A stretch of DNA of 64,000 nt from Thereva unica (GCA_949987705.1 OX465283.1:159417850-159481849), one strand, 5' to 3'; positions 1 to 11,705 are shown, counted from the first letter of the stretch. The notes: generated by a model from the sequence alone, not told the origin. Program-made: numbers and translations.

Positions 1-559
1 GTTGAGGAACGACGATGGGTAGAGGAAAGTGGAACTGACGCTGAGAGCAATACGCAGGAAGTTGAAGTAGCCGAAAGCAAGCTATAAATTCAAAGGAACG
101 CCGCCAAATTATTTCGGTCTCTCTTGCTGTCAAACTTTCCAAGTAGGTTCATCTTACCCATACGAGCTAGATGTTCTGCCTACCGAGCTTTATTTTCTTC
201 ACAAGAGCTATGTCGCGATAGCGCTCGGATATCTAGTAACTGTGGTCTCCGGAATCGTCCTTCACATAGAGGGACCAACAATTCTCCGAGGTATTTTCCT
301 CTCGAACACTACTAAGAGGTCAGAGTGCGTGCTGCTAAGCACACACGTTTCGCATGCATATGTGAGAACGGGTAAGACCATCGTCTTATACATATAGTAA
401 AAGTTTATACGCTATTGTTAGATGCTTTGATTTGAAGATCCTTGGCACACTATACTAGACTTTGTTAGGTTTTAGCAGTCGTGCGCTCATCTCTGATTCC
501 ATGCTATTGCTGGCCCTACTATTGACCCAAGGTAGATCAATAATTTTACTACTTGAAAC

Positions 560-870
560 TCGTGTTCCTCTTCCTTTACCTTGATTGTGGGACCAATGTT
601 AGGTGTTCTTGTAAACGAGGCCACTATGTACTTCATTTTGATTTCGGTAATGTGCAACACCCATATGTCCTGCCGCCCGCTGTTTCCGACCTTAAACAGC
701 TCCAAATTTTCAGTGAAACCGAATAGTAATTGCCAAAATCGTACCGACATATTGGCGTCGCCATTTTGAATTTTCAAATTTTTAGCAAAGATTCGTCATT
801 TTCAATGGAATCGGAACATAATTGCAAAATTCGTCCGCCATCTTGATTTTTTTTTACAAAATTGTCAGTT
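560..870. repeat. Dispersed 'GCC-ATTTTGAATTT' repeat, copy 1
   Basis: This stretch carries phrases such as 'cgccattttgaatttt', 'atcggaacataattgc' and 'cgtccgccatcttg'. The same phrases recur at 21.7-22.2 kb and 29.9-30.3 kb. No coding content is visible. It is a diverged member of a dispersed, locally tandem repeat family. I see nothing recognisable in bases 1-560. Confidence 0.5.
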
Positions 871-1171
871 TGCTTTGTCACGGGAACCCGACGTTCGCGG
901 ATTATTCGATAGAACTCCCGCGACTAGTGCGGCCGTCGCTCTCAGTATTGTTCTAGTTCATAAACAAGATTTTTCCCCCGAGGCTCCCTTTTTTTCTGTG
1001 CATCCTTTTCTTCTTTTCTGAGCTCTTTGTATTTCTTTTCGTGCACGTGTTCCCTGAGACTGCTGCATTGCTCGGTACGCAGCATTCTTACGTTCAGTTT
1101 CCAGTGTGCATTCATTATGGAACCAGTCATTCCGATCTCTATTACTTCTGCCTAAGATGGAGTCATCACTA

Positions 1172-1409
1172 CAGTACACAGCCAGAAGTGCTTAAGTGCA
1201 AAATATGCGTTTCGAGAAAATCGCCCTCAAAGATTTTTTTAGATATAGAAATGTACACAAAATCACTTTTGCCGGTCCAATAACTCAGCAACCACAGCTC
1301 AGATTAAGATGAAAATTATAGCAATGATTAAGAATAAAATACTGAATACAAAAATGCAAAAAACTCGAAATCGTCAAATTTGCACTTAAGCACTTCTGGC
1401 TTTTTACTG
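1172..1409. mobile_element. MITE with ~31-bp terminal inverted repeats (CAGTA...TACTG)
   Basis: The left end starts CAGTACACAGCCAGAAGTGC and runs on to about 1202. The reverse complement of 1379-1409 gives the same sequence with two differences. The element is about 238 bp, has no open frame and is AT-rich inside. A CAG start, a TA before the left end and the small size resemble pogo/Tigger-type MITEs. The right flank does not show the matching TA, so the exact target duplication is unproven. Confidence 0.75.
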
Positions 1410-1745
1410 TCAGTGCTTATGGCAGTATTTTTAAAGAATGTTCAACTTTCGTCGATGCCCAATATCTCGTCTCCAGGGCCTACTCTTCGCTCCCTGAGTG
1501 CAAGTTCTAACGCATGGCTGTGGCTGTTTCTGGCCATTTCATTGTGTAGTGCAGCCGTGTTGATTCGGGTTTTAAAGTTTTTCTTTGTTTTCTCGGGGCG
1601 CTAGTGATCCGAGTCGAAATTGCCCCCTGGCTACGTCTCTGCGGTCATCGGGCAATCTAACAACACATGCTCTTTTTAGTTGCGAGCGGCTCCTTCAGGA
1701 GATACGACAGCTTTATGGATATTTTTAAGCCCAAATCTAGTGCTT

Positions 1746-1977
1746 GGGCCTTTTCGTAAACGCATACGTATGCTTTGCAACGATGCAACGAGTTCGTAAA
1801 CGCAGATGATCCAAAGTCATTCGTTCGGAAACGTACAAGATCCAAGTTTGTTGCGCAACAGTCAATGCAACAGCGCAGCCAATTTCAAATGTATGCATAC
1901 GTATGCAAAAAGAAGTTTGCGCTGCTTTGTTGCCGATGCGTTGTTGCTCTGTTGCTTTGACGTTTACGAAAAGGCCC
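1746..1977. mobile_element. MITE with GGGCCTTTTCGTAAACG terminal repeats
   Basis: The left end reads GGGCCTTTTCGTAAACGC and the right end reads GCGT-like GACGTTTACGAAAAGGCCC, which is its inverse. The element is about 230 bp. A flanking CTT is present on both sides (1743-1745 and 1978-1980) and may be a 3-bp target duplication. The interior contains repeated 'catacgtatgc' and 'caacgatgc' words and no protein frame. The superfamily is not assigned. Confidence 0.7.
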
Positions 1978-2585
1978 CTTGCAACGATTATGTTCTTAGC
2001 TGCTGCCATCTTTAATACTCGTTGGCCTTAGGGTTAAAGCTGCAGGTGCTGATCTTGTTCCCCGTTCTTTTTGATTCGTTACCTTAGTGGACGAGATTTT
2101 AATTCAATTGTTCCAACAAAATAATTATCGATGAACATCGTTCAACAAATCCCTTTAGATCCTAATCATTAGTTTAGTAAAAAAATCCTCGAAAATTTAA
2201 ATGATAAATCTCTCTTCATGTAGAACCAATTACCTCACCGCCTGCAACAAAATGCCAAAATACTTCCTTGTCGTTTTATTAGAATTTTTAAAACACATTT
2301 TCTTTTACAATGTCACAAGAACCTATAAGCTTATTTATTTAATACAATATAATTTTAACTGAAAGAAGACATTTTTCTGAGCGTTCTAATACCACTCACA
2401 ATGATTATACTGCTTATATAAAAACGCGATAGTAGTACAATCTTTAAGCAAAAAAATAAAGGAAATTTAGTGTGTTGATTCTTATATATATATAAAATGC
2501 AATAAACCCATCGAGTTTTGCAAAAACCCTTAATTAGTGGATTAACATAAAACTCATCTCAGTACCAATCCGGTAACTAATATAA

Positions 2586-3676
2586 TTAATTAATGAAATG
2601 TGATTTTAAATATTTCAACATTGCAAAAGAACGGAATCTTTTTGTTCCAATTACTTTTAGTAGGTCCTCATCACAAATAACATACTGTTTATTTTTAGGA
2701 TCATATAAATTTCTTTCTTTTATCATTGCCCACATTTTTTTTACTACCTCATGCCTTGGTAGTGATTCAGCACCCATTAATGAAGCTAATTCGGGGGATA
2801 GCTGGTATGCACGTGTAAATCCGGTTGCTTTACCTTTAGCTCCAGTCTTGGAAAAGAAAGTATTATTAGAACATTCTTGTTATTAAGAGTAACTAACCTT
2901 CTTTGTCTTTTTGGGCTTCTTCCAATCGTCAGATTCAGAATCAGAACCTTTCTTCCTACGTCCTCCCCTCTTTTTAGGTTTGGGCGCATTCTTTTTAGGG
3001 CTGTATTCTTCTTCGGATTCGTTATCCTCAGAAGCAGATTCTTCGTCACTTCCTTTCTTATATATTTTCTGTGGTGGTGCCTTTCTGGCTGAACCGGCCG
3101 TTCTTTTTGTTGCCTTCTTCTCTTCCTTCTCAGATTCTTCTTCGGAACTTTTTGCACTTTCTTCGTCCTTAGCCTTTTCAGATTCTTCGTTGTCCACTAA
3201 TTCCATTAATAAATCATCAATTTCAGACTTCCGTGCAGTTAAATTGCAATTGAATTTTGTCTGTAACTGTTGGCGGACTGATTTGGATGATAAACGTGTA
3301 AGATCTGCATCCTTTAGGATTTCTAAAAGAAAATAAAATAATCATCAACGTTCAAGTTTTTTTCGACTGTTATTTCAAGATGGATCCCTAATGACTTTTA
3401 GGTTAGGTTTGAATAGGCAGACAAAACGGCATAAATCCCTAAATAAACACACGCAAATTAATTAAAAATAATTAAAACTTAGTATGAACAAAAGTTCAGT
3501 AAATTTTCAAAAACATTGTTTGAAATAAATTCATAACCGGTAAGAGGAACAATGACACTGGATCCATGATTAGATCACTTCCACTCACTTAACTTGGTAA
3601 GTATTATAAATCATATTTATATACAATATTTACCACTAATTTCTTGTTTAAGTTGTTCTGTAGTAATATCGGCCAT
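2586..3676 (-). CDS. SWIB/MDM2-domain chromatin protein with N-terminal DEK_C-like domain (UAF30/CG1240-like)
   Basis: Three exons give 242 aa: 3634-3676, 2898-3322 and 2586-2846, all with GT-AG introns and phases that join cleanly (43+425+261 nt). Residues about 5-60 look like a DEK C-terminal helical domain (from MADITTEQLKQEI to about KSEIDDLLMELVD). Residues 62-155 form a low-complexity acidic and lysine-rich linker with Ser/Glu runs. Residues about 165-240 are a SWIB fold (AYQLSPELASLMG, PRHEVVKKMWAMIK, NLYDPKNKQYV, FAMLKYLKSHF) that ends at the stop. In this family DEK_C plus SWIB proteins act in chromatin or rDNA transcription (yeast UAF30). Nuclear location is inferred from the charged linker. 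The start is the first ATG in a good context, and a divergent candidate exon begins 860 bp away. The domain call is strong; the precise orthologue is an inference. Confidence 0.9.
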
Positions 3677-4536
3677 ATTATCGCCTTAATTAAACAAAAG
3701 CACTAATTTTTAGGAAGAAATTTATAAAATAAGGAACGGCGCTTGGATTCCTAGCGTATCTTCCTCTCCTTTTCTTATAATGTTTATGTCGCACACATTG
3801 GAACAAGGAAGGCAGTTTATAGCACTTCCCCAAACAGTTTCCGTATATCGATATGAATTTATGCTTGTGTGTGGTTATTAGACCAAATATTTTTTGTAGT
3901 AGATTAAAAGTAGTTAATTAACCAGGGTCTAGACGAGCAATTTGTTTCATGCACGAGCAATATTCTTCGTTATTTTTACTGCTAATCATAATGGCAGGCA
4001 ATTTTAATTTACGATAAACAGAGGGTATACTTGTTTTTGATGTGGCAGCTCTAAGTTCAGACAACATCCCGCCAGAATCTAGAATCTAGACCGTCGTGGC
4101 TTTGGTAAGGTCATAGTTCATAGAGCATTGTGTCGTTGTAAGTTTAGCACGCGAATTGAGCAAACTTTGGAGTTATGAGGAGTCAGGAGCATGTTAACGG
4201 AAAATGCGACGAACCTAGTTTTTGAATCCTTTGAGTTGTAGGAGTTCGGACTTGAGAATATACCTCCTATGAGTGTGAGTGAAATCTAGGGTCAGATAAC
4301 TGTCAAATGGAGTAAGTTGACTGAAATGATTGTTTTCCCGCGTTCGGTAGACTTCTTACTTTGAACCGTGTTTTTTCATAATGTTAACTTTAGTGTTTTC
4401 TCTAAACTAACTTAAAAAGAAGAAAGAAAGTTTAAAGAATTGTTTTCAGTATAATTAAAGTTCTTGGAAGTGAGTTTTGTGTAAAAAAAATTAACCATAA
4501 AGTGTGCAGTGCAGTTTGTGAGTGCAGGAATATAAT
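3677..4536. other. Intergenic, probable promoter region of the SWIB gene; contains a LINE-end scrap
   Basis: No open frame is supported here. It separates the SWIB gene start from a divergent candidate first exon at 4537. Around 4215-4256, 'gagttgtaggagttcgga' matches the C-terminal coding end of the Jockey-like LINE copies at 16.7 and 17.4 kb, so part of it is transposon debris. No clear TATA box was identified. Confidence 0.4.
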
Positions 4537-4568
4537 ATGGAATCTCCGGGAGGAAAATCCCTTTTCAG
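4537..4568 (+). CDS. Possible isolated first coding exon (MESPGGKSLFR...)
   Basis: An ATG is followed by ten codons (MESPGGKSLFR, the last codon split) and then a consensus donor, CAG|GTAAATG. It lies in a divergent arrangement to the SWIB gene, as an insect first exon might. I cannot find a following exon with a recognisable product before the TMA7 gene, so the rest may be far downstream, may be absent, or this may be chance. Partial; low confidence. Confidence 0.25.
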
Positions 4569-4975
4569 GTAAATGTGCCAATTAAAATACTTCCTTAACA
4601 CATATATTACATATTTACACTAATAAATATGTGAATCACTGCGCTAAGTATTCAAAATATTATAAATTTTGTTTGCTTGGATTACTTTGTTTGCATTAAC
4701 TGATCCAACGCAAAATTCAAAGGGGTCAGCTGATTATATTTCGTAGTGACAGCGGGGACATTTCTCAAATTCATTTCTGGAAGCAAGATTTTATTTTAGA
4801 TAACTTATAATTTTAACTCTTTTTTGTTCCTCCTCTATTCTACTCCCTATTTCCACTTGTATTGGACAAGCAACTACCAAAGCGTGAACATTCACACAGC
4901 AAGAATTTAACTACGCTTTAATTCTTGTAGTTTTATATTCTAAGTTCTAGACCCACGGTATACAGAAACAAGGTA

Positions 4976-5295
4976 CAGTAAAGCGTCAATAATCCGGACG
5001 TCAAAAATCCGGACCGTCGATAATCCGGATTCGATTCTAGTGGAAAAAAATTCGAGTGAAGACATTTTTTTATGTGGCACGGCCAAGCTCAGGAATTACC
5101 TAGTTCATATTAATTAATGGTTTTATTTATCTGCTCAATTATTTAACCACAAAAGGGAATTATTAACGGTTTTAGCAAGTTTTCTCTTTGTTATGAACTT
5201 AAACGACCTTTTTTGGTCCTGTTCGAAAATCCGGACATTTTGATAATCCGGACAGGGTCCGGTCACAATTAATCCGGATTATCGACGCTCTACTG
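4976..5295. mobile_element. Pogo/Tigger-like MITE (CAGTA-AGCGTC-ATAATCCGGA ends), TA target site
   Basis: The left end CAGTAAAGCGTCAATAATCC and the inverse of the right end (CAGTAGAGCGTCGATAATCC) match with two differences. TA flanks both ends (4974-4975 and 5296-5297). 'atccgga' is repeated several times in each arm. Inside, at about 5066-5100, 'tttttttatgtggca...aagctcagga' matches the 3' tail of the LINE family at 16.5 and 17.2 kb in reverse orientation, suggesting a nested insertion. No coding content. Confidence 0.85.
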
Positions 5296-5297
5296 TA

Positions 5298-6181
<884 letters not shown>

Positions 6182-6196
6182 TTTTGTAAATTTGTC

Positions 6197-6202
6197 AATA
6201 AA
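6197..6202 (+). terminator. Poly(A) signal of the TMA7 gene
   Basis: AATAAA 16 bases after the TMA7 stop codon, followed by T-rich sequence. This is the expected cleavage and polyadenylation signal for such a short mRNA. Confidence 0.7.
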
Positions 6203-7080
6203 ATTTCCAATTTAACATTTTTAAGTTGAATTTTAATCTTTATATTTAAGGCCTGGCCACTTTGATTCGTTTTCTTTATTAAGTTTCAACAAAAAGGATA
6301 GTAAAGGGTGCAAAAATATAGGGTAACTGCTATGTGGTGCCGCACCGGAAAAGGTGTTAATTAAGTTTTTTAACAAATTGAGCTGCACGTGGAAACTTGA
6401 CAATTGTCAAGTGAAATTGGCTTGCTGTCAATTTTCTGGCCTCGGGACAGTAATGCGCACAGATACTAGACATGAATGAAAATTGGGTCTATACGCCTTC
6501 AGTAATTAACAAATATTCAGTACGGAATATGTACTTGAATTGTAACGATTAGGACCCACATTTATTTTCAGAACTATCGTGCTATCAGTTATCTTAAAAT
6601 AATCAGCGGTATCAGTGAAAGGATCGACAGAAACGAGACCGATTTGAACCTAGTTTGTAACTGTTCTTCCACAACATATTTCAGTTCGGTGGATACACTT
6701 GTGCGCGTCAAAGTTTATTCAACAAAATCATTGTGTCTAAAAATTTCTGGGCACAGAACACCAATTGGAGCGTGATTATTGGGAACCAATTTAAAACTGG
6801 GATTGCTAATCAGTAGGCGCGTGCGCGGAGGTGCTTAGAGCACGGTTTTCCACTCGATCGTTTTCGTCAGAGCAGCTTGGGGCAAGAGTTCCTGCTCTGT
6901 TACGAGCTACCTTTGAGTTTCTTTCGGTTTCCTTGAACACAGCTTTTGACGCGCACTTCAAGTATCGATATCTCGAAAACGAAGCGAGATAAAGAACAAT
7001 TTTATTTAACATTTTCGGGTTATTTTGTAGTATCAGGTTTGTTTAAAAAAGAATACAGCTCCTGGAAGGGATGGAATCTC
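6203..7080. other. Intergenic, nothing recognised
   Basis: No coding frame with recognisable motifs and no clear inverted repeats were noticed between the TMA7 gene and the LINE relic that begins near 7.08 kb. Confidence 0.4.
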
Positions 7081-7260
7081 CACTGAAGACATAGTTGATG
7101 TTATAAATGAGGCAATAAGCTTATAAATGAGGCAATAAGTAGTGGCACTTTTCCTACCTGTCTCAAGGATACGATTGTAATACCTATTCTGAAAGGAAAG
7201 ACTCGGCTGACATGTATAATTACAAGGTCCATAGCCTTAATAAGTAACGTAGGAAAAATT

Positions 7261-7517
7261 GAAGACCCTCGGGGAAAAACCAACTTAGTCCAAAAAATAA
7301 AATTCCAAAAAATAAAAGATTTTTCCCTCATTCCCATGGACTCAGTTGGTACTGAGCCGAACCTTTTATTATTGCCCGTTCATTTTGTCAGGACTACGTT
7401 GATTTTTCCCCATAGTTAATACCTTGAATTGTAGTACACCTTAGCAGCTAATAGATTGAGCTGAATTCTCTGATTTTTGAAAAAGTGGACTAAGTTGGTT
7501 TTTCTCCGAGGGTCTTC
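7261..7517. mobile_element. MITE with GAAGACCCTCGG ends inserted in the LINE relic (AATT duplication)
   Basis: The ends are 31-bp inverted repeats (GAAGACCCTCGGGGAAAAAC and its near-perfect inverse), with AATT at 7257-7260 and again at 7518-7521. Removing the element plus one AATT restores the reverse-transcriptase reading GKI-YKKLLEKR across the joint. That confirms the boundaries and the 4-bp target duplication. No coding content; superfamily unassigned. Confidence 0.88.
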
Positions 7518-7658
7518 AATTTATAAAAAACTCTTGGAGAAAAGGATAAGGAAATATATTGCTAGAAATGGAGCTGGCTACTTCGAAAACCCTGAACCTC
7601 ATAAACGGTTATCTTGGTATGGGTTGTTATACAGGAGCAGTTACTGGAAACTAACAAA

Positions 7659-7777
7659 GGGTAAATTCAAAAACTCATCACTGCCGCATCAATGCAGAAT
7701 TCAGCTACAGACTTCAAATTGAAGTCTGTAGCTGAATTCCGCAGTGATGCGGTCGTGATGAGTTTTTGAATTTACCC
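7659..7777. repeat. Long near-perfect hairpin (about 57-bp arms), member of a dispersed family
   Basis: The sequence from GGGTAAATTCAAAAACTCAT reads nearly the same on the complementary strand, back from ATGAGTTTTTGAATTTACCC. The centre is at about 7717 (gacttcaaattgaagtc). It also interrupts the LINE reading frame. A diverged relative lies at 42.91-43.02 kb and shares 'tgcagaattcagcta' and 'gcagtcgtga'. This looks like a foldback element. Confidence 0.85.
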
Positions 7778-8589
7778 AAAATTACTCATGACAGTACGGC
7801 TTTAGATCCAAAAGATCTACTGGCGACCTGCTTGTGTGTGTAACAGAGCACCTTCACCAAAGCATCCATCGCTTTGGTGAGTCTTATCTGGTTGCTCTAT
7901 ATATGTCCAAAGCCTTTGACCTAGTATGGCACCCTGCTCTGTTGTCAAAACTCCAAGCTATTGATGTCCACCCAGCTCTAGCCCCCAGAAAATAGGTTAA
8001 CAGCTTCCTTTCTGACCGTTGGATGGCATCGAATCTAATCCCCACACCATCTCGGCCGCCGTTCCTTAAGGAACAATTCTGTCACCCGCTCTTTTCCATC
8101 CATAAATGATCTGCTCTCAATCACTTCCAACCCATTGCTCAGCTTCGCTGATGAAAGTACCCTTTGTTATTCGTACGCTTTCGACAATAAGGCTGCATTC
8201 AAAAATTCAGCTAGATGCGCAGAATTGGCAGCACATCGTTCAAAAAATCAAACCGCTGCAACCGAGCATATATGTATTTCCTGCAGCCGAAAAACCCACA
8301 AGAGTAAGGATGGAAGTCTAAGCTTCAACTGGAGGCAAGCTGTGCAGAAATAAGAAGAGAGAATATCGAAATAACAGGATGTCACAGATACAGGAATACT
8401 TCGATGACGGTAGAACTAGACAAGTGTACAAAGGCCAGATCAGCAATAAGTTTCAGCCAAGAACGGACACTGTATATGTGACAATCTAGCAGATTCTTAT
8501 GAGACAAAAAAAAGGTGAAGGGAATATTTTCAAAAGTTATTGAATTCCCCATTCTACCTTCTTGTGTTAAAAGGATTATTTGTCCAATA

Positions 8590-8990
8590 TACAGAGTGTA
8601 CCCACTAAAGTTACAAAGCGGCTGTGGATAGGTTATGGATAGACGAACAAAAACTCGCATGGCTGGGGGATCATAACGGTTTAACCGCTAGGGGCTATTT
8701 TCATGAATAAGATATCAGTGTACGCAGAATACTTCCACCTTTCCAAAATTGTAAAAGTGACGATTCCACCTTACCAACTTCCAGAGTTAAAGTGACGACT
8801 CCACACTACCAGCTTCCAGAGTTTTTTATCTAAAGTTTTAAAACTACCATTTTCTCCAAAAGATACGTAGTTAACCTGTACGTTTTTTTCCAAAATTAGA
8901 AAGCTTGGATTCCTATGAATAATGTCCAGACAATTTTTATACTACGACCTTTGCTTATGAAGTTATAAGCAATTTTGGACTTTTGTGACA
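8590..8990 (+). repeat. Dispersed repeat family X, copy 1
   Basis: It shares long stretches with the reverse complement of 55.88-56.35 kb. These include 'ctatggataggt..tagacgaacaaaaa', 'atcataacggttta.ccgctaggg', 'aatttgaaagctt' and 'ctacgacctt..ctt.tgaagttataa'. The order is the same in both copies. No coding frame. See the second copy for the inference. Confidence 0.75.
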
Positions 8991-9196
8991 AATATCAACA
9001 GTTGTCCCATCTTTAGAATGCCCCTCCTGCTGATAATTGTATACGCCTTCTCTGGATGTACCAAGCAATTATACAACCAGCTGAAAGTAAACACTAACCT
9101 CAGCTGTCAATTAAGACGTTTAAAGCTGTCATCTCTCTAAATATAACATTTATTTTTAAGTTTCGATGTTGAATTGAAATCGTAAATTCAAGAAAA

Positions 9197-9592
9197 ATGG
9201 CAAGCAATTATAATTGGAATGAACATCGACAAATTGTAGAGGAAAGCCGGGATGTCTTAGAGCGCACTTCTGCCAGTTTAGCTAGGTCCAACCAAATAGC
9301 TATCGAAACTGAACACATTGGGACTGAGGTTTCCTGAACATTTGTAATATTAATTTGAAGATTTTAATTGAATTATAAAAAGGTTCTGTCGGATTTGGGA
9401 GGACAACGCGAAGCCTTATTAAGAAGCCAAAGGAGATTGCAAGATGCAAATGATGACCTTTCGAAATCGCGAATGGCCTTAAGAGCGATTAAACGAAATG
9501 TTTTTTGTAACAAATTTATTCTTATAGTAATCATATTCTTAGAAGTTTGTATTCTCGGAGCTCTTATATTTATTAAATTTATAAAAAAGTAG
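9197..9592 (+). CDS. Vti1b: Vti1b-like Qb-SNARE with C-terminal membrane anchor
   Basis: Two exons, 9197-9328 and 9383-9592, are separated by a 54-bp GT-AG intron in phase 0 and give 113 aa. Residues about 10-90 form a SNARE heptad helix (RTSASLARSNQIAIETEHIG, then LSDLGGQREALLRSQRRLQD and LSKSRMALRAIKRN). A hydrophobic anchor follows (CNKFILIVIIFLEVCILGAL). The NLSKSRKILR-MSRKV-TTNK pattern of Vti1b is recognisable in LSKSRMALRAIKRN-VFCNK. Vti1b mediates late-endosome and Golgi fusion. Vertebrate Vti1b is roughly twice as long, with an N-terminal three-helix domain that is absent here. Either this family member is short, or an upstream exon was missed. The ATG has a good context (aaaaATGGC). 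Confidence 0.88.
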
Positions 9593-9650
9593 CATTAAGT
9601 TAAATTTAATTATACTATGTATATTATTCAAATATTCCTTTTATATAATA

Positions 9651-10118
9651 AGCCTGTTCGTTTACTCAAAATGGGATCTCTCGGGATCCCATTTGCGCCC
9701 ATTTCGTGTTCGCTTACTTTTTCGGGCTCGAAAAAGAGGGGAAATTTTCGCTTCCCCTCTTGCCAATTTGTGCCAGAGGTTTTGAGTCCCGGCGATTGTG
9801 GATTGCTGTTTGTAGTGTATTTGAATTGTCAAATGGAACTGTCAATTATCATGTTAAACCAAAACGATTACGACTTGATGAAAATAAGTTCTTTATTTGG
9901 TGCCTAGTAACAAGATTTTAAATAATTTCATGCATAAATTATTAGTTTCAATAGCTTTATGTCATTAATTTGAAGACCCAAGTGATTTCTAGGTTAGATT
10001 TGCCAAAAACAGCCCAGAAGGTGTTCGCTTACTTTCATATTTTTATCCCCACTCTTCAATTTTATTGTCAAAAATCTCGGGATCCCGAGGGATCCCATTT
10101 TAAGTAAGCGAACAGGCT
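9651..10118. mobile_element. MITE with AGCCTGTTCG terminal repeats, TA target site
   Basis: The left end AGCCTGTTCGTTTACTCAAA continues through ATGGGATC and a 'ctcgggatccc' palindrome. The right end is the inverse (TAAGTAAGCGAACAGGCT). TA flanks both sides (9649-9650 and 10119-10120). About 468 bp, non-coding. 'Gtgttcgcttac' also occurs twice inside. It lies just downstream of the Vti1b-like gene. Confidence 0.85.
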
Positions 10119-10845
10119 TAATACTTTTAAAATATATCAATTTTGAAGTTAGCAAGTAGTGTTATTTAAGAGTAGATAAAGCAGCTACAGTAGGGAGATT
10201 AGAAGCTCATGTATTTATGGGGAGTCTACTCGAGCTTTTCTGTGGCACTGGTAGTATTTTTTCCCCGAATGAAAATACCCCAGTAGGGGTGCAAGTATTG
10301 TCAAAACCATGATTTTAATCCAGCTAGTTTTTGGTATTGGGTTAATTGGGATAAAGAAAACGAAGAATATTAAGATCAGTTTGTGTGTCTTGCTTATTGT
10401 CTTTCAACCTAGTACGAAATTCGATTTGTCAAACCAAAGCTGATTCGATTGTAAATTGCGATTGTTAAGTTCGTAATCCAGTCGAATCGAACAAAGAATG
10501 GCGCCATTTGTTCTGTTGTTTTGATAAATTTTTCGAAGGAAATTGAATGGCAATGTTATTTTACGAAAGTTGTTGGTGTTTAAATAAAATAAATACAACA
10601 CAAGCAATGCAATCGGAAACTATTAGCGACTGCAATCGACTCGGTTAACTACAATCGACAATCGGACTATTATGTTTTCGATTTGGCATTAGTTCGACTG
10701 TTTGACCAGAATGGGACTAAGGGCGCTAGACTTATAGGACTCCCGTGCGCGTTTCTTATCAAAATCAAATTGCCAAGTAGTTATTTGCGCTGCAATGAAA
10801 TTTTGGCAAACAGTCTTGCCTTGAAAACTTCTGTGGCCAGTCTAT
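10119..10845. other. Intergenic, nothing recognised
   Basis: No supported gene. 'caatcgac' words recur near 10.63 kb. A short upstream open frame at 10683-10880 has no motif. Confidence 0.4.
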
Positions 10846-11150
10846 GGCCTCGATTCCCAGATCCGACGACGGGGAAGTGAGTTGCGGATTTGACACTTTG
10901 CGATTCTCAAATCCGCAACCCCGAATGTCTTTTTGACATTTTCCGCGCTGTAAAAGTGTGATCCGCAACAAATTTTCTGCGGATTTGAACGACAAATGCG
11001 CCTAAGATAATCCGACATCGTATATGTCATTATCGCGTGAGTTTTCACTCCGAATTTTCGATTTAAACCAATCCGGGACTGCGGATTTGAGAATCGCAAA
11101 GTGTCAAATCCGCACTCACTTCCCTCCCGTCGGATCTGGGAATCGAGGCC
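10846..11150. mobile_element. MITE with long (about 70-bp) terminal inverted repeats, GGCCTCGATTCCCAGATCCG
   Basis: The left arm GGCCTCGATTCCCAGATCCG ... GAAGTGAGTTGCGGATTTGA ... GCGATTCTCAAATCCGCA is matched by the inverse of 11082-11150. 'ggatttg' words occur throughout. The element is about 305 bp, and TAT lies on each side as a possible target duplication. No coding capacity. Confidence 0.85.
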
Positions 11151-11194
11151 TATATTTCCAAATCAATCTTAATCAATTACAGGAGGTTAAGGGA

Positions 11195-11705
11195 CGGAAA
11201 ATTTTGCTCTGACTAGGATCTCCCAGTTCTTGCGGCCTCTGCTAGTAGGGTCCTCCTCCACGTTGTTCCAAGTTTTCCGACTCGACGGGATCCTTGTGGA
11301 TTCTAGTCAAGGGCATGTTTGGCTAGATTCTCGTTTTTGCGTCGCAAGGAGTGGCCAATCCAATTCCATTTCCTTCGCCTGATTTGGTCGTTGCGCTTTG
11401 TGCTTCATTTATTCTGGAACTGCCGTCTTCTTCTGCCCCGCCATTTTTTGTAATAATACTACCGAGGTGGCAGAATTTATCTACCAGTACCACGTCACGG
11501 TTATTCAGCGCGGTCCATTCAAGGGTGTTTGCATTTATCAACATTTCTTTGGTTTTATTCGGATTTAGCCTTAAGCCTGCTGGACTACTTTCTATTGCCA
11601 AATTGTTTAACATGTTTTTGTGGTCCTGAAGTCTGTGGGCCAGCAAACAAATATCATCCGCGTAGTCGAGATCCCTAAGGCGGCCCAGCAAATCCCATTG
11701 TATGC
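11195..11705 (-). pseudogene. LINE reverse-transcriptase fragment (RTE/CR1-like endonuclease-RT element)
   Basis: On the minus strand, LRDLDYADDICLLAHRLQD contains the intact YADD catalytic box. GLRLNPNKTKEMLINA, VDKFCHLGSIITKNGGAEED and RINEA follow, in the order typical of the thumb region of CR1/RTE-type elements. It is open for 122 codons, then decays. A further degenerate stretch toward 11195 reads NVEEDPTSRGRKNWEIL. The 5' and 3' parts are missing. Confidence 0.85.

Larger units (their letters stand above)
7085..8340 (+). pseudogene. Jockey/R1-like LINE reverse transcriptase relic, broken by two nested insertions
   Basis: Reverse-transcriptase pieces occur in order along the + strand. 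They are a degenerate NYR(P)I..LISNVGKI region ending at 7260, KLLEKRIRKYIARNG (7525 on), a VTEHLHQSIHRFGESYLVAL..MSKAFD piece with the first catalytic Asp region (7835-7960), WHPALLSKLQAI, and SFADESTLCYSYAFDNKAAF (8130-8200). The last corresponds to the second catalytic box with the usual ADD changed to ADE. Frameshifts and stops are scattered throughout. Inserts at 7261-7517 and 7659-7777 interrupt the frame. It is inactive. The family assignment is from motif memory. Confidence 0.85.

Noticed and set aside
7659..7777. Rho-independent-type terminator or microRNA precursor
   Set aside because: Arms of ~57 bp inserted within a LINE and a second dispersed copy point to a mobile foldback element; a bacterial-type terminator makes no sense here and no small-RNA data are available.
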